64,000 nucleotides of DNA from Phytophthora colocasiae (lineage: Eukaryota > Oomycota > Peronosporomycetes > Peronosporales > Peronosporaceae). Positions within the stretch are counted from its first letter, which is position 1, and each line of letters opens with the position of its first letter. A model generated the notes under the pieces. It saw nothing but the letters and a program-made list of their open reading frames with translations, was not told the DNA's origin and did no database searches. This document shows, piece by piece, positions 32,206-42,108 of this stretch. The position numbers and the translations under genes were made by a program. The DNA is taken from the NCBI GenBank assembly GCA_018806915.1, contig JAGKQI010000103.1:2046001-2110000 (forward strand). The letters are read 5' to 3'.

Positions 32206-34281
32206 ATGGGCTCAAGTCGCTCTCGTAAGGCCTCCAAGGCGACCAGTGCTTCGTCTCAAGCCTCTACACAGCAACATGACGATGATCTACTCGTTCCCAA
32301 GGGCTCGTCGAAATCTGCGGTCTCATCTCCCCCTAGCAGCCCAGAAATTAAGCTTAAAGTGAACCAGAAATTCGCACAAGCATTTGAAGAGCGGAAACGC
32401 AAGGAAGAGCTGGCAGCGCTGGATAAGCGCGGACTTAATGAAGATGATGACGACGACGAGTCAGACTCGGAGACGGAGGACGAGGACGGTGAAGAACTCA
32501 CCCGGGAACTAGACGCTGACATTAGCAAGACTTTGAAGCTTATCCGTAAGAAGGATCCAGCCATCTACGACTCTTCTATTGCTTTCTTTAAGAAACCTGA
32601 GACAGGAAATGATAGTGACAGTGAGGAAGACGAGAAGAGCAAGAAGAAAGGCTCGGCTCCACTGTACTACAAAGATCTGGTGCGACAACAAGTGATTGCT
32701 GGTGATGTCAGTGGCAGTGAAGACGAAGATGATGAACCGGTGCAAACGTATGCGGAGGAGCAGGCGCAGATCAAGAAGGACTTTATGTCGTCGTTGAAGC
32801 AAAAGAAGGAGGACGACAGTGACGAAGAAGAAGGAGACGATCTGGATGGAGGGCTGTTTATTGTCAGGAAGAAGACGGAAGGGGAACAGCAACAGGAGGA
32901 TGAGGACTATGCCGAGTTCACGTCCAAATACGGTACGAAGCTGAAGAAGGACGAGATGGACCCGGAGAAGTTCCTTGAGAACTATTTGAGCAGTGAAGGC
33001 TGGAAGGACAAGACGGATATTGTTCCTCACTACGAAGATATTGTGAAGGAAGATGAAGAAGACGCCGAGGAGCTGGAGAAGGCGGAGGATTTTGAGCACA
33101 CGTACAACTTCCGCTTTGAAGAACAGGGCAGCAGTGTGATCCAGACCCACGCACGTCATATTGACGACACGATGCGTCGGGAGGACGACTCGCGTAAGCG
33201 TAAGCGTGCTGAGCGTAAGGAGCGCAAGGCGATGGAACGTCAGAAGAAGGAGGAGGAGCTCCGGCGTCTCAAGAACCTCAAGCAGGCGGAGATTGAGCAG
33301 AAGTTGAAGAAAGTGGCGAGACTCATGGGCGAGGCTGATGGTACGGCTGGTCTGAAGCCTGAGGACTTGGAAGGTGAATTTGACCCTGAAGAGTACGACA
33401 AGCGAATGCAAGCCGTCTTTGATGAGCAGTATTACGACGAAGACGATGACGAGATGGAGAAGCCTACGTGGGATGAGGAGGAGGACAAAGAGCTGTTCGC
33501 TGGTCTTCCTGTTGATCCGGACGATGAGGAAGAAAAAGACGATGCGGAAGAGATGGAAGGTGATGAAGCTGAGGAGGAGGAGAAGGAGGAAGATGCTGAA
33601 GAAGAGCAAGAAGAAGAGGAAGAGGCTCCGACTAAGAAATTGACGATGAAGGAGATGCAACGTGAGAAGCAAAAGTATCTAGACGAGCTCTACGGTCTGG
33701 ACTACGAAGACCTCATTGGAGATATCAAGTGTCGATTTAAATACCGCCAAGTGCAACAGAACGATTTCGGTCTCACGGTGGATGAGATCATGGCGGCTGA
33801 CGACAAGGAGCTCAAGCAGCTTGTGTCTCTCAAGCGTATGGCTCCGTACGCTGATATGGAGTACTCGGTGGACCGTAAGCGGCTTAAGAGCTTCAAGAAG
33901 GGCGTTCGTGAAGCCCAAGAGGAGAACCGTAGACGTAAGCCCAAGACGGAGGAGGCGGAGGAGACACAGGAAGTTGATGCTGAACAGCCGAAGAAGAAGC
34001 GGAAACGCAACAAGAAGAAGAAGGTTGCCGAGGAAGAAGAAAACAAACCTGAAGAAGTCTCCAAGCCGAAGAATAAAAAGGTGAAGAAGGAGAACACCGG
34101 TTCAGTAGAGAAGACGGAGGACACTAAAGTGAAGATGGAAAATCCTTCAGATAAAATCGAGAAGAAGAAGAAACGCCGCAGCAAGAAGAAGAAGAGCGGT
34201 GAGAAGAACTCGTATGTGTCAACCGGTCTGCCAACGTCTCGACTTGAGTCGTACAAGCTGGTAAAACCCAGCAAAAAGTAG
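32206..34281 (+). CDS. KRI1: KRI1-like ribosome biogenesis protein
   Basis: A 691-aa intronless protein from MGSSRSRKASKATSASSQ. It is extremely rich in Lys, Glu and Asp. Conserved KRI1 blocks are visible: LKVNQKFAQAFEERKRKEEL near the N-terminus, APLYYKDLVRQQ, FEHTYNFRFEEQGSSVIQTH, and the C-terminal KRI1-C motif KYLDELYGLDYEDLIGDIK with FKYRQVQQNDFGLTVDEIM. Yeast Kri1 is an essential nucleolar factor for 40S subunit maturation that works with Krr1. The Lys-rich tail (KKKRKRNKKKK) fits nucleolar targeting. An Inr-like TCACTTT lies about 25 bp upstream of the ATG. A truncated relic of this gene lies at 29448..29668. Confidence 0.92.
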   Translation: MGSSRSRKASKATSASSQASTQQHDDDLLVPKGSSKSAVSSPPSSPEIKLKVNQKFAQAFEERKRKEELAALDKRGLNEDDDDDESDSETEDEDGEELTRELDADISKTLKLIRKKDPAIYDSSIAFFKKPETGNDSDSEEDEKSKKKGSAPLYYKDLVRQQVIAGDVSGSEDEDDEPVQTYAEEQAQIKKDFMSSLKQKKEDDSDEEEGDDLDGGLFIVRKKTEGEQQQEDEDYAEFTSKYGTKLKKDEMDPEKFLENYLSSEGWKDKTDIVPHYEDIVKEDEEDAEELEKAEDFEHTYNFRFEEQGSSVIQTHARHIDDTMRREDDSRKRKRAERKERKAMERQKKEEELRRLKNLKQAEIEQKLKKVARLMGEADGTAGLKPEDLEGEFDPEEYDKRMQAVFDEQYYDEDDDEMEKPTWDEEEDKELFAGLPVDPDDEEEKDDAEEMEGDEAEEEEKEEDAEEEQEEEEEAPTKKLTMKEMQREKQKYLDELYGLDYEDLIGDIKCRFKYRQVQQNDFGLTVDEIMAADDKELKQLVSLKRMAPYADMEYSVDRKRLKSFKKGVREAQEENRRRKPKTEEAEETQEVDAEQPKKKRKRNKKKKVAEEEENKPEEVSKPKNKKVKKENTGSVEKTEDTKVKMENPSDKIEKKKKRRSKKKKSGEKNSYVSTGLPTSRLESYKLVKPSKK

Positions 34282-34365
34282 AGTTTTAACCAGTGGTTAA
34301 TTCAGATAGAAAAACTTCAACCATAAAAATAGTTAACTTCTTGTACTAGTAGTAGTAAATCCGTA

Positions 34366-36950
34366 ATGGCAGCACTACCAACAGTAGCAACAGCCTCATC
34401 GAATTCTCCTACCAATTCTAATGCCACTACGCGAGGACCAAGGTTGTCTCGTGTTGGTAGACGTAGTGGAGCAGCACCCAATCTCTCTGCGTGGGCTGAA
34501 AATGACCGAGTGGAAAAAGCTTCGGTATCGTCAGCTTCTCTATCAAGAGCGAACAAGTGGAGTGCACTACGACGCGAGATTCTACCCCATCCAGCACTGA
34601 TGACGATCAGTGCGAAGGTTCAACACATTATTGAGTATGTTTGTTTTTTTTTATATTGGATTGAAAGGGTTAAATTATTAACCTCATCTGTAGTATGTTG
34701 AAAAAGCCACCTGAAGACCGGTCTGAGAGTGATATCCTTCTCTGCGTTGAAGGGTTTATATGTTTATGTTGTTTATTTACTGTTTGGTATGTCTTCCTTG
34801 ACTGTTTTCTGGTTATATACACGTGAAAATGCTGTACCAATGGCTGATGAACCAGGAGAAACTCAGTTCACTCTTTACTACAATGTCAGAAGTATCAGCG
34901 AAGAAGTTATGCAAGGAGATGGAGTTTCTTCATCTTAATGGTGGTCAAGTCGTCGTCAATCAGGGCGAGAAAGGAAGCACATGCTTTGTGCGTTGATATA
35001 CTTTCTTCTCTAATGAATTATTTTATTTTTCTAACAAAACTTGGTTGTAGATTCTCATGAGTGGACTTGTGTCAGTATACGTACGTAACCCCGACGAGCA
35101 GAGTAAGCACCAGCGGTCCATGCGTTCGAGCTCCATTTCTACCAGTATGCGTCGACTTTCAGCAGCTACTAAGGTCAATTACGGCAACAAAGTGGTAACA
35201 CTGACACCTGGTGCAACGTTCGGAGAGCTCTGCCTCATTGAGCCTGACTCCAAGCGCAGTGCTACAGTCATCGTCGATGAACAGGCTCAAATGGCCAACT
35301 TTATTGTCCTCACTGCTGCTTCCTATTTGCGAATGACACGCAGCCAAACGATAGAGGTAAGCTTAGAATTTAGAAGTACTATACAGTCTATCTAACTTCC
35401 TTCCAGGGCACTATCACAGATAACATAGCATTCCTGCAGCATTTGCTGATTTTCAAGAATTGGACGAAGATGCGTAAGTTAAAAAGATTTGTTTCCAGTA
35501 TTTCATCAAAAAATTCATAGGAATGTTGTGTATTTTGTCTTTAGAACTCATGCACATTGTGAATTCGATGAAGCTTGTCAACGTGTCCGCTGGAGTACGT
35601 AAATCAAAATCCTTTGATGACCACATAACATGTTCAACTCAAGCTCATTGGTCTGTACGCAGCAATATTTGACTCGCAAAGGTGCCGATGCGGACTCGTT
35701 CTTTGTGATTTTACGTGGAGAAGCAGTGGAGAGTGTAAACCTCACAATCAACGAGAGCTCCGAGATGAGGTATCTCCATTTAGTAGTGATGATATTGAGA
35801 TATCTAACGCTTTATTATCACCAGTATGGGCGAAGTTCGTGGCGTACAACGTAGTATCACGGTCGAGTTGACTTTTCTGGGTAAATTTGACGTAGCTGGT
35901 GAATATCTCGCGTCGGAGAAGAAAATTTCGCAGTGTCCAGTGGATATTCGCGCCACTACAGACGTAGATTGCCTTGTGCTCACGGTACGGACTGGTTAAC
36001 AATTGATTGGGAACATACCGAGTCTAAATCGCTTTTGAAATTCTTCAGAGGAAACTGTTCATGCTCCACTTCGGTGGTAAGGATCTTAAAGCTCACGTGA
36101 TCCCGACTCGACGACGACTTCGTAGCATTGCAGAGGCTCGAGAAGCTTGGCGAGAGACACGAATCTTACAAGCTTTACAGTATCCGAATCTACGAGTCCC
36201 AATTACTCGGAAACTGATGCGCCTGAGTGGGAATTGTTGCTTAATCTGCGGACGACGGACGCATGTAGCTGGCGATCAACTGTGCATGGAGCTACCGTCG
36301 TACTACATGGTCGACGAGAAGAAGAAGAAACGTGATCAGAAGGAGCGAGGACGCAAAGCTAGTAAACATCGCATCAGTATTGCTCCCCAGCCAACAAGTT
36401 CCAGTTCAGACGGTCGAAAAGCTTCAAGACCTGCAATAGGTTTGAGTCAAACGGATCTACCGTCGTTACGAGAGCAAAGTCAGGAAGACTTACATGAACA
36501 TTTAAGCCCTGGACGTCTTGGTACGCAGCTGGTGACTCGACAATGGCAGGAAGCAGAGAAGAACCGACCGATCCGCATCCCACAGCGTCCGATGGTAAAG
36601 TGTTTTAGGGAATGTTTTTGTTTTCATGAGCTAACTTCTTGTCAATGTAGACAACTCCTACGGCAAAACGAGAACCACTGGCAGTGACTTCAATCACCCG
36701 TTCATCCCACATTTCCCGTCGCCAAGAAGAGGAGGAACAACGACGTCTAAAAGACAGTGTTAAACCCCGCAGTATCCAAGAAGAACTTCAACATATCCGG
36801 GATAACTGGCCGTACTGCTGGAGTAATGATGAGGACGGACAGCAAGACGCGACGACGGGGATTGTAGCTCGAATGAGGTCGCGGTCTCCTTCACCGACAC
36901 CGAAATCTCATCTTGGGCGGCAAAGCGGAAGCTTGTCAGCTCGAACTTGA
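34366..36950 (+). CDS. protein with two cyclic-nucleotide-binding domains
   Basis: Exons: 34366..34634; 34694 to about 34757 (end unresolved); 34856..34987; 35051..35356; 35407..35473; 35545..35594; 35663..35769; 35825..35984; 36049..36594; 36651..36950. All other joins are GT-AG and in phase, about 650 aa. The first CNB domain reads EKLSSLFTTMSEVSAKKLC, VVVNQGEKGSTCFILMSGLV, then PGATFGELCLIEPDSKRSAT with the Gly-Glu of the phosphate cassette. A second, more diverged repeat follows (RKGADADSFFVILRGEAVE, then GKFDVAGEYLASE). The tail is basic and Ser-rich. No kinase, channel or GEF domain is seen; it may be a regulatory orphan. I found no phase-matching GT donor for exon 2. Confidence 0.8.
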
Positions 36951-37286
36951 CTTGTCTGGCGTCTGACATCGTTGTAATGGTGCCACGGTGATACCCCAAC
37001 AGCGTAATGCAAACAACGGAAGTACGTCGAGCGAAGAAGGCAAAACCGGAAAATATTTAATCACTTAGGGGAACCCTGGAATCCACACAGCCAGTCATAT
37101 CTACGACCCTATAAAACCCCTCTTCCCTCAACAATTTTCACGTATCCCGCTCACACAGTAGACAGGTACATGTAGCAGGAGGCATATTACACCGCATCCT
37201 CCTGTTAGACAGGCTCACATATACATCGCGAGAGATAGCGCGTACTACAACGTGTCCACATTTTTCCAGTCTCACCACGTCGAGTC

Positions 37287-39359
37287 TTAAAACGCAACTT
37301 CCTTGGTGCCTGCTGGAGGCGCGCTAGTTTCTTCGTCTGCTGGTTGAGCTGGGCCACTGGTAGGAGGTTTGCGAGCTGCCAAATTTGTTGCCTTGAAATC
37401 GATCAGATCTTCTTGATATTCGTCCGACTGCATATACTGAGTCACTGTTTCACCCAAGACGTTGAGCACTTCCACCTGCTTATGGTCGATATTGTCTCGA
37501 GCATAACGATCTGCCACGCACAAATCACCTACCACTTCGCCGTTTACCAGCAACGGAATACCGACGAAGAACTGTAACTTAGCTGTGAAGCGCTTCTCAC
37601 CCGAAATGCGCTTGTCTGAGCTCACATCCAACACGATACACGGTTTTCCACGAGTAGCCAGTCGCCGGAAGGTCGGCAGACTTCGAGGAAGGCCCGGCGC
37701 CGGCTTGCCGTCATAGTACCTCACGAGCTCAAAGTCTTCTGTGCGTATGCCCGCCATGGGGCACGTCAACGTCTCCATCGCAAGCATACAGATCTCCTCC
37801 ATATCCTCGTTGAAATAATGAATCCGTCGATCTGAGCTCTTCTTCCTGCTGGTCGCAATGCTAGCGTTGGACGCGGTTCTACCCATGGAACCGATCGGCC
37901 TACCTTCGTAGCCTGTTCCTCTACCTTGACTTGAAGCTGTAGACGTTTGTTTGTGGAAGGGTGGCGGACTGCTACCTCCGTCGTCACTCATTTGCGCCGT
38001 CACCTCAAAATCATTCAGTGATAAACCCTTGTTGTACTGCATTGGAGGAGGAGTCGACGATGCAGGGTTGTCGTTCGGTGGGCTATACGATTCGTCTGAA
38101 GTCAGTGAACTTGTACTACCAATGCTCGTACCAATGCCCATTCCATTCGGAAGAGGAGTTTGACCCATGCCCCCGTTCATCTCGAGCTCTGTGCCATTGC
38201 TGCTAACCATCCGAGAGGACGGGTTGGAGAAGCCGCCGATCATCGTACTACCAAAGTTCGCGTTGCCGTTGGAGCTGCCACTCTTGGCCAGACACGCCTT
38301 GCACACACGCACCTTCGCTGCAACGTCCAGATCCCCTTTAACCATCTTAAACACCGTACAGGAAGAGCACACGACTTCGCCACAGACTCGACAGTGGTGA
38401 CGGCGCTTCAACATGCCGAACGACTGCACACAAAGCGAGCAATTCGTGCGTTGAGCGTCATTAACCCACTGTTGTCGCTGTGCAAGAGCCGCCGGAGCGA
38501 AAAGAGCCTGCTGCACTGCCTTCTGCATCCCCGAGAGATCCCCTGCAAGTCGCAACGACGTGAGTCGGACACCAGCGGAGACGCTTTCACCTCCTCTCGC
38601 TTTGCGCATGGCGAACGTCAGCGTGACGTTGCACATGTTTGGATCTTCAGGCGTCTGCTGCACCACATAGGAACTCGGTTCAAAGACTGTGAGACTGTAA
38701 GCATCCGGTTTACCACGGATTCCGTAACGTGCCGCCGCACCGTCGTACGACTCGAACTTTAGCACACCGACATTACCGTGCACCGGATGATTAGGCAACA
38801 GCACGCAGTACTCGCGGATACAGAACTCTTTGGAACGGCCGAGGGTCTTGGGGGATGAGTACACAAGCCACTTGAGCGTCATCGACTCGACGGACGCTCC
38901 GTCGTGGACGGAAGAAGCGTCTGCTTGATGCGCGTGGAGAACTTCCCCGTCTAGAAAGTTGCGTGGGTGCAAGAGCTTCTGGAATCCTTTGACACTGGCA
39001 TTATCTACAGCTCGTAGACACTCCAGTACGTCCGGCACGGAACCTGCGACTTTTGTGACTGCACGAACGGAATACGAGAGCCGTTCGCTGTTTTTGGAGT
39101 GGAGATACACCATGGCGTTGTCCTTGCGGTTCTCCACTGCCCAAACGCTTAAGTCTGAAGCGCTACGTACGAGTTCGTCCACCTCCGAGCGCTCCGACAG
39201 GTAAAGTGCGTCCAGATCGACGTCTGCAGGCCATTGCGAGGCTACAGTGGGCCCGCGTGCGTACTCCGGAGAGCCTGGGGCTCCGTTGCTAGGGTCGTTC
39301 ATCTGATCTAATGGCACAACGGGAGAGCGAGCAGTTAGAGTGAGAGTGAGGGGACACAT
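37287..39359 (-). CDS. START-like / FYVE / GAF domain protein
   Basis: Up to 690 aa, intronless; an alternative start is the second Met at 39302 (MNDPSNGAPGS), and the first 19 residues look like leader. A START-like lipid-binding region spans roughly residues 50-290 (NSERLSYSVRAVTKVAGSV). A FYVE zinc finger follows at about 300-355 (WVNDAQRTNCSLC, RRHHCRVCGEVVCSSC, KVRVCKACL), which binds PI3P on endosomes. A Ser/Gly/Pro linker leads to a GAF domain at about 520-650 (YFNEDMEEICMLAMETLTCP, FFVGIPLLVNGEVVGDLCV). START-FYVE proteins are strongly expanded in oomycetes. A role in phosphoinositide-dependent trafficking or signalling is inferred from domains. Confidence 0.88.
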   Translation of the reverse strand: MCPLTLTLTARSPVVPLDQMNDPSNGAPGSPEYARGPTVASQWPADVDLDALYLSERSEVDELVRSASDLSVWAVENRKDNAMVYLHSKNSERLSYSVRAVTKVAGSVPDVLECLRAVDNASVKGFQKLLHPRNFLDGEVLHAHQADASSVHDGASVESMTLKWLVYSSPKTLGRSKEFCIREYCVLLPNHPVHGNVGVLKFESYDGAAARYGIRGKPDAYSLTVFEPSSYVVQQTPEDPNMCNVTLTFAMRKARGGESVSAGVRLTSLRLAGDLSGMQKAVQQALFAPAALAQRQQWVNDAQRTNCSLCVQSFGMLKRRHHCRVCGEVVCSSCTVFKMVKGDLDVAAKVRVCKACLAKSGSSNGNANFGSTMIGGFSNPSSRMVSSNGTELEMNGGMGQTPLPNGMGIGTSIGSTSSLTSDESYSPPNDNPASSTPPPMQYNKGLSLNDFEVTAQMSDDGGSSPPPFHKQTSTASSQGRGTGYEGRPIGSMGRTASNASIATSRKKSSDRRIHYFNEDMEEICMLAMETLTCPMAGIRTEDFELVRYYDGKPAPGLPRSLPTFRRLATRGKPCIVLDVSSDKRISGEKRFTAKLQFFVGIPLLVNGEVVGDLCVADRYARDNIDHKQVEVLNVLGETVTQYMQSDEYQEDLIDFKATNLAARKPPTSGPAQPADEETSAPPAGTKEVAF

Positions 39360-41123
39360 GCAGAGGAGATATACACCTAAAGAGTTCTTCTTTACCTTAT
39401 AAAGAGCTATAACCCCCTTAAGTTATAGAATAGCGTTAGTTTAGGGGCTTTGGTGTCGCCTTCCGCCCTAGTGCCGCACTGGCTGCGAGTGAGTTCTCTT
39501 CGGTTTGCTTGGACGTTCGTTGCGACCTTCCCCCCTTCGCAGCGGCTATGCACACTGCGCCAAGAGGCACGCGGTGAAAAAATTGTGGACTTGGACAGAA
39601 GTGCATTTTCTGCCAATGAACAGAAGACGAAAACGGTTTTTCTACCAATGAACAGAGTGCAACTCGAAAGCGTAGGAAGACAGCCACAGCTACATGATAC
39701 AGTACATGTACGCCTCTGCAGATAATGAAAGTCGTTGAGCTGGCCAGTGCCCCCAGCTTTTTGAGATTGTACGGCAACTTCCTCGATGGGAAGAAGCCAG
39801 CGAGACGCTCGTTGCTCGCAACTCGAAGCGACCGCCATCCGTATCTCTTCCTCTGGGGCCAGAAACAGCCGCGCGGGTGACGACTTTCAGAGTCGAGAAA
39901 GCTCGGTATTGCCAAGGTAAAACGTGTATCGATTCGGTGTGATCCTACCCAGCCAAATGGCCGAGTGGCGTCCAGCTGACACTCGAACCCAAGCACAACA
40001 GCGTTGGCATAACACCGCCGCATCTTGAGATGAAGGGCAGATCAATGCTGAGCAAGCACCGACCCTGCGTGTGTTCGTGTCGCCGCCGTGCTCCATGCTC
40101 CAGTGCAAAATGTGCAAGCACCACTTGCCGTCGGACGACTCCAAAGAATGCCCTGCAACTGTATTACTCTTGACTTCACTATGATCCGATTTGACAGGGT
40201 GGAAGCGTTCAATTGTGAGGCTTCTTGTTGTCGAATTGCATCAGGATAATAAAATTTCATCAATGTACTGTAATGATTGGTCAAATATAACTCTACATTT
40301 GACCAATCCCGTCCTATGCGATTTCGGTGCGTTTGCATTAAGCATTTTGCATTCGACCCCGTACAGTATTGCTGGTGCGATCGACTGGAGAAAGAAGCAG
40401 ACCGGTGATGGAAGGAACTCTGCAAGCAAGCTCGTTGCTGTAGTACATACGACTACGCAACTTGCAACGAGAATGGACTAAAGCACTCGGCGCAGTCATT
40501 GTTTTTCAGCAGCAAGTGAAAGGGTATCCAGACATTATCCATCTTCTGTTTACATATTTCCCTCCGTTGTTGCCTCCTTTCGCCGGCGGGGGTCTTTTAG
40601 GCAACGCTATCCGGATACCAGTGTCAATTCAAACGTCGATCTGTTGTTGAGTGACTCGACTACACAAGTATGTCCATGAACTGCATTACGCGCACAAGGC
40701 CTAGCGTTGAAGATCAAGGCGAACCGTCAAGTCCCGGCGGCAATGTCGTGCAAGTTAGGCCGCTTCTGCTACATGGAATACCGGTATGAGCAATGTGACT
40801 TCCGGTACATACCGTCCAAACACTGGGATTGATGCAGCAGTGCAAGGGAACGTACTGTCTGTACCGTCAAAACAGGATGATTGATGCAGTTGCTGCACTT
40901 GGCATCTTCTTGTGGCTTGGGAGAGACATGGTTGCTGTTCCTGCACCGACAGAACGCCTGCATCCGTGCTGTTCACGTTACGCCTCATATCCACACGGAG
41001 GTTCCCCACATAAACGTTTTACAGCGCTAACTATTAGCCTCGAACTGCGGTGACGCGCCACGAGTGTACATCTGCTCCCTCTCAGCAAATCAAAAAGTGG
41101 CTCACTTTTGACCGACCATCACT
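39360..41123. other. 1.8-kb intergenic DNA, no confident gene
   Basis: No supported full gene. Two stretches look coding-like. A 51-aa plus-strand frame at 39725..39880 starts MKVVELASAPSFLRLYGNFL and ends FLWGQKQPRG. A Cys-rich plus-strand stretch near 40075-40160 reads QCKMCKHHLPSDDSKECP, resembling a zinc-binding remnant. Neither has a convincing gene structure around it. The region probably holds decayed gene or transposon fragments. Confidence 0.35.
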
Positions 41124-41131
41124 CCTGTACA
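41124..41131. repeat. 8-bp target-site duplication, left of hAT element
   Basis: CCTGTACA directly before the left TIR, identical to 41988-41995. Eight bp is the standard hAT duplication. Confidence 0.85.
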
Positions 41132-41466
41132 TAGTGTTGGGCAATATCCAGGATAAATCCAGGATAGCCATTTTTGTCCAGGCGTCGCCATTTTTCCTGG
41201 ATTCGCCACTTTTGTCCAAAGTGGTACTTCAGATCCACAAAGAATTAAAACCCTCCCACCGTTGTTTTATATAAAGAATTGGGACCACTCGCTGTCGAGG
41301 CGTCGCACGAAAGAAATCTCCTCCTACCCGATGTGCGTGCCCCACCTAGACCACCAGGGCGAGAGCGTCCCAAGCTTGGAGTGTATAGTTTCGTGTTCGG
41401 CTACGAGCGCTCACTGCAGACAGTGCTTGAGCGACGCGTTCAGATCCAAGCTGTATTAAGCGTCGA

Positions 41467-41553
41467 GTCTGGGCCAAGCAGCTGAAGGACGTCATCTCCA
41501 TCGGCATTGGCGGCAGCTCCCTGGGACAGAAGCACAGCTCGCAGCCGCAGTAA
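41467..41553 (+). pseudogene. glucose-6-phosphate isomerase-like fragment inside hAT element
   Basis: The plus strand reads VWAKQLKDVISIGIGGSSLG before running into QKHSSQPQ and a stop. KDVxxIGIGGSxLGP is the distinctive phosphosugar-binding motif of glucose-6-phosphate isomerase. The similarity covers only about 17 codons (41476-41529), with no exon context on either side, so it is a captured scrap at most. Chance similarity of a Gly-rich motif is possible but the match runs through several invariant positions. Confidence 0.55.
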
Positions 41554-41643
41554 TAACGAGCAGAGGAACAATAGTCTGGTGTTTGGAATTGTATGCGAAT
41601 ATGGTGCAGTGCAAGAACTCGATATTGGTGGAACTCCCAAAGC

Positions 41644-41830
41644 TCAAACGCTACAATCTACGGAAGCGGGTGAGGTCAGACGTCGAAGTTGTTCTTCAGT
41701 GGCCTCGGGGAACAGCTCATACAGGAGTGTGTTGACTCTGTCACACCCGACCATATTGCTGTAGACGAAGACGAGTTTCGCGACACGCTCAGGTGTTAAG
41801 CGATTTCGGCTGCTCGAGTGGATAAATTTA
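41644..41830 (-). pseudogene. hAT transposase C-terminal (dimerisation) remnant
   Basis: The minus strand reads SSSRNRLTPERVAKLVFVYS followed by NM. The NRLxPExxxKLVFVxxN pattern is the end of the hAT C-terminal dimerisation domain in oomycete and plant elements. Upstream sequence in the element does not encode the rest of the transposase. It supports the hAT assignment made from the ends. Confidence 0.7.
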
Positions 41831-41987
41831 TGGATACGAGGTACAGAATTACTAAAACGTACTTTGAAGTAGCTGTTGTCGATTGTGGGTCTTGTGACAC
41901 TTTTCGCCACTTTTGTCCTGGATATCCAGGCTTTGTCCAGGATGGCGATGTCCAGGACAAATCCAGGACAATTTTTTCCCAACACTA

Positions 41988-41995
41988 CCTGTACA
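41988..41995. repeat. 8-bp target-site duplication, right of hAT element
   Basis: CCTGTACA directly after the right TIR, identical to 41124-41131. Confidence 0.85.
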
Positions 41996-42052
41996 TACAA
42001 ACTTCAAGTTAAAAGGCAACTTCAACCCCGCATTCGGATCCCAACCACCAGA

Positions 42053-42067
42053 CCATTCCGCAATCTG
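42053..42067 (+). promoter_or_regulatory. Inr + FPR-like core promoter of the GABA transaminase gene
   Basis: CCATTCCGCAATCTG fits the oomycete initiator YCATTYY followed by the flanking promoter region type CAWTTT, about 55 bp before the ATG. The hAT element ends 57 bp upstream of it. Confidence 0.4.
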
Positions 42068-42108
42068 CACCATCGGAAGCAAGTCTCCTCCTGCCTCCTC
42101 CTGCCTCG

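Larger units (their letters stand above)
41132..41987. mobile_element. non-autonomous hAT transposon, 856 bp, with gene fragments
   Basis: The ends are the perfect 10-bp inverted repeat TAGTGTTGGG / CCCAACACTA, flanked by the exact 8-bp duplication CCTGTACA. Just inside both ends is a subterminal block in direct orientation: TCCAGGATAAATCCAGGA at 41147-41164 and TCCAGGACAAATCCAGGA at 41951-41968, with further CCAGG/CCTGG motifs, as expected for transposase-binding sites in hAT ends. The interior holds a scrap of hAT transposase on the minus strand and a short piece resembling glucose-6-phosphate isomerase on the plus strand. No complete transposase, so movement would need an enzyme in trans. 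The right end is 121 bp before the GABA transaminase ATG. Confidence 0.92.

Noticed and set aside
32509..33672. 387-codon minus-strand Leu/Phe-rich frame opposite KRI1
   Set aside because: Complement of GAA/GAG/AAG-rich codons gives Leu/Phe/Ser; it looks like a membrane protein only because KRI1 is so charged.
39950..40010. tRNA-like sequence with A-box TGGCCGAGTGG
   Set aside because: No B box (GGTTCGAATC) at the right distance on the same strand, and no acceptor or anticodon stem pairing; the nearby GGGTTCGAG is on the other strand.
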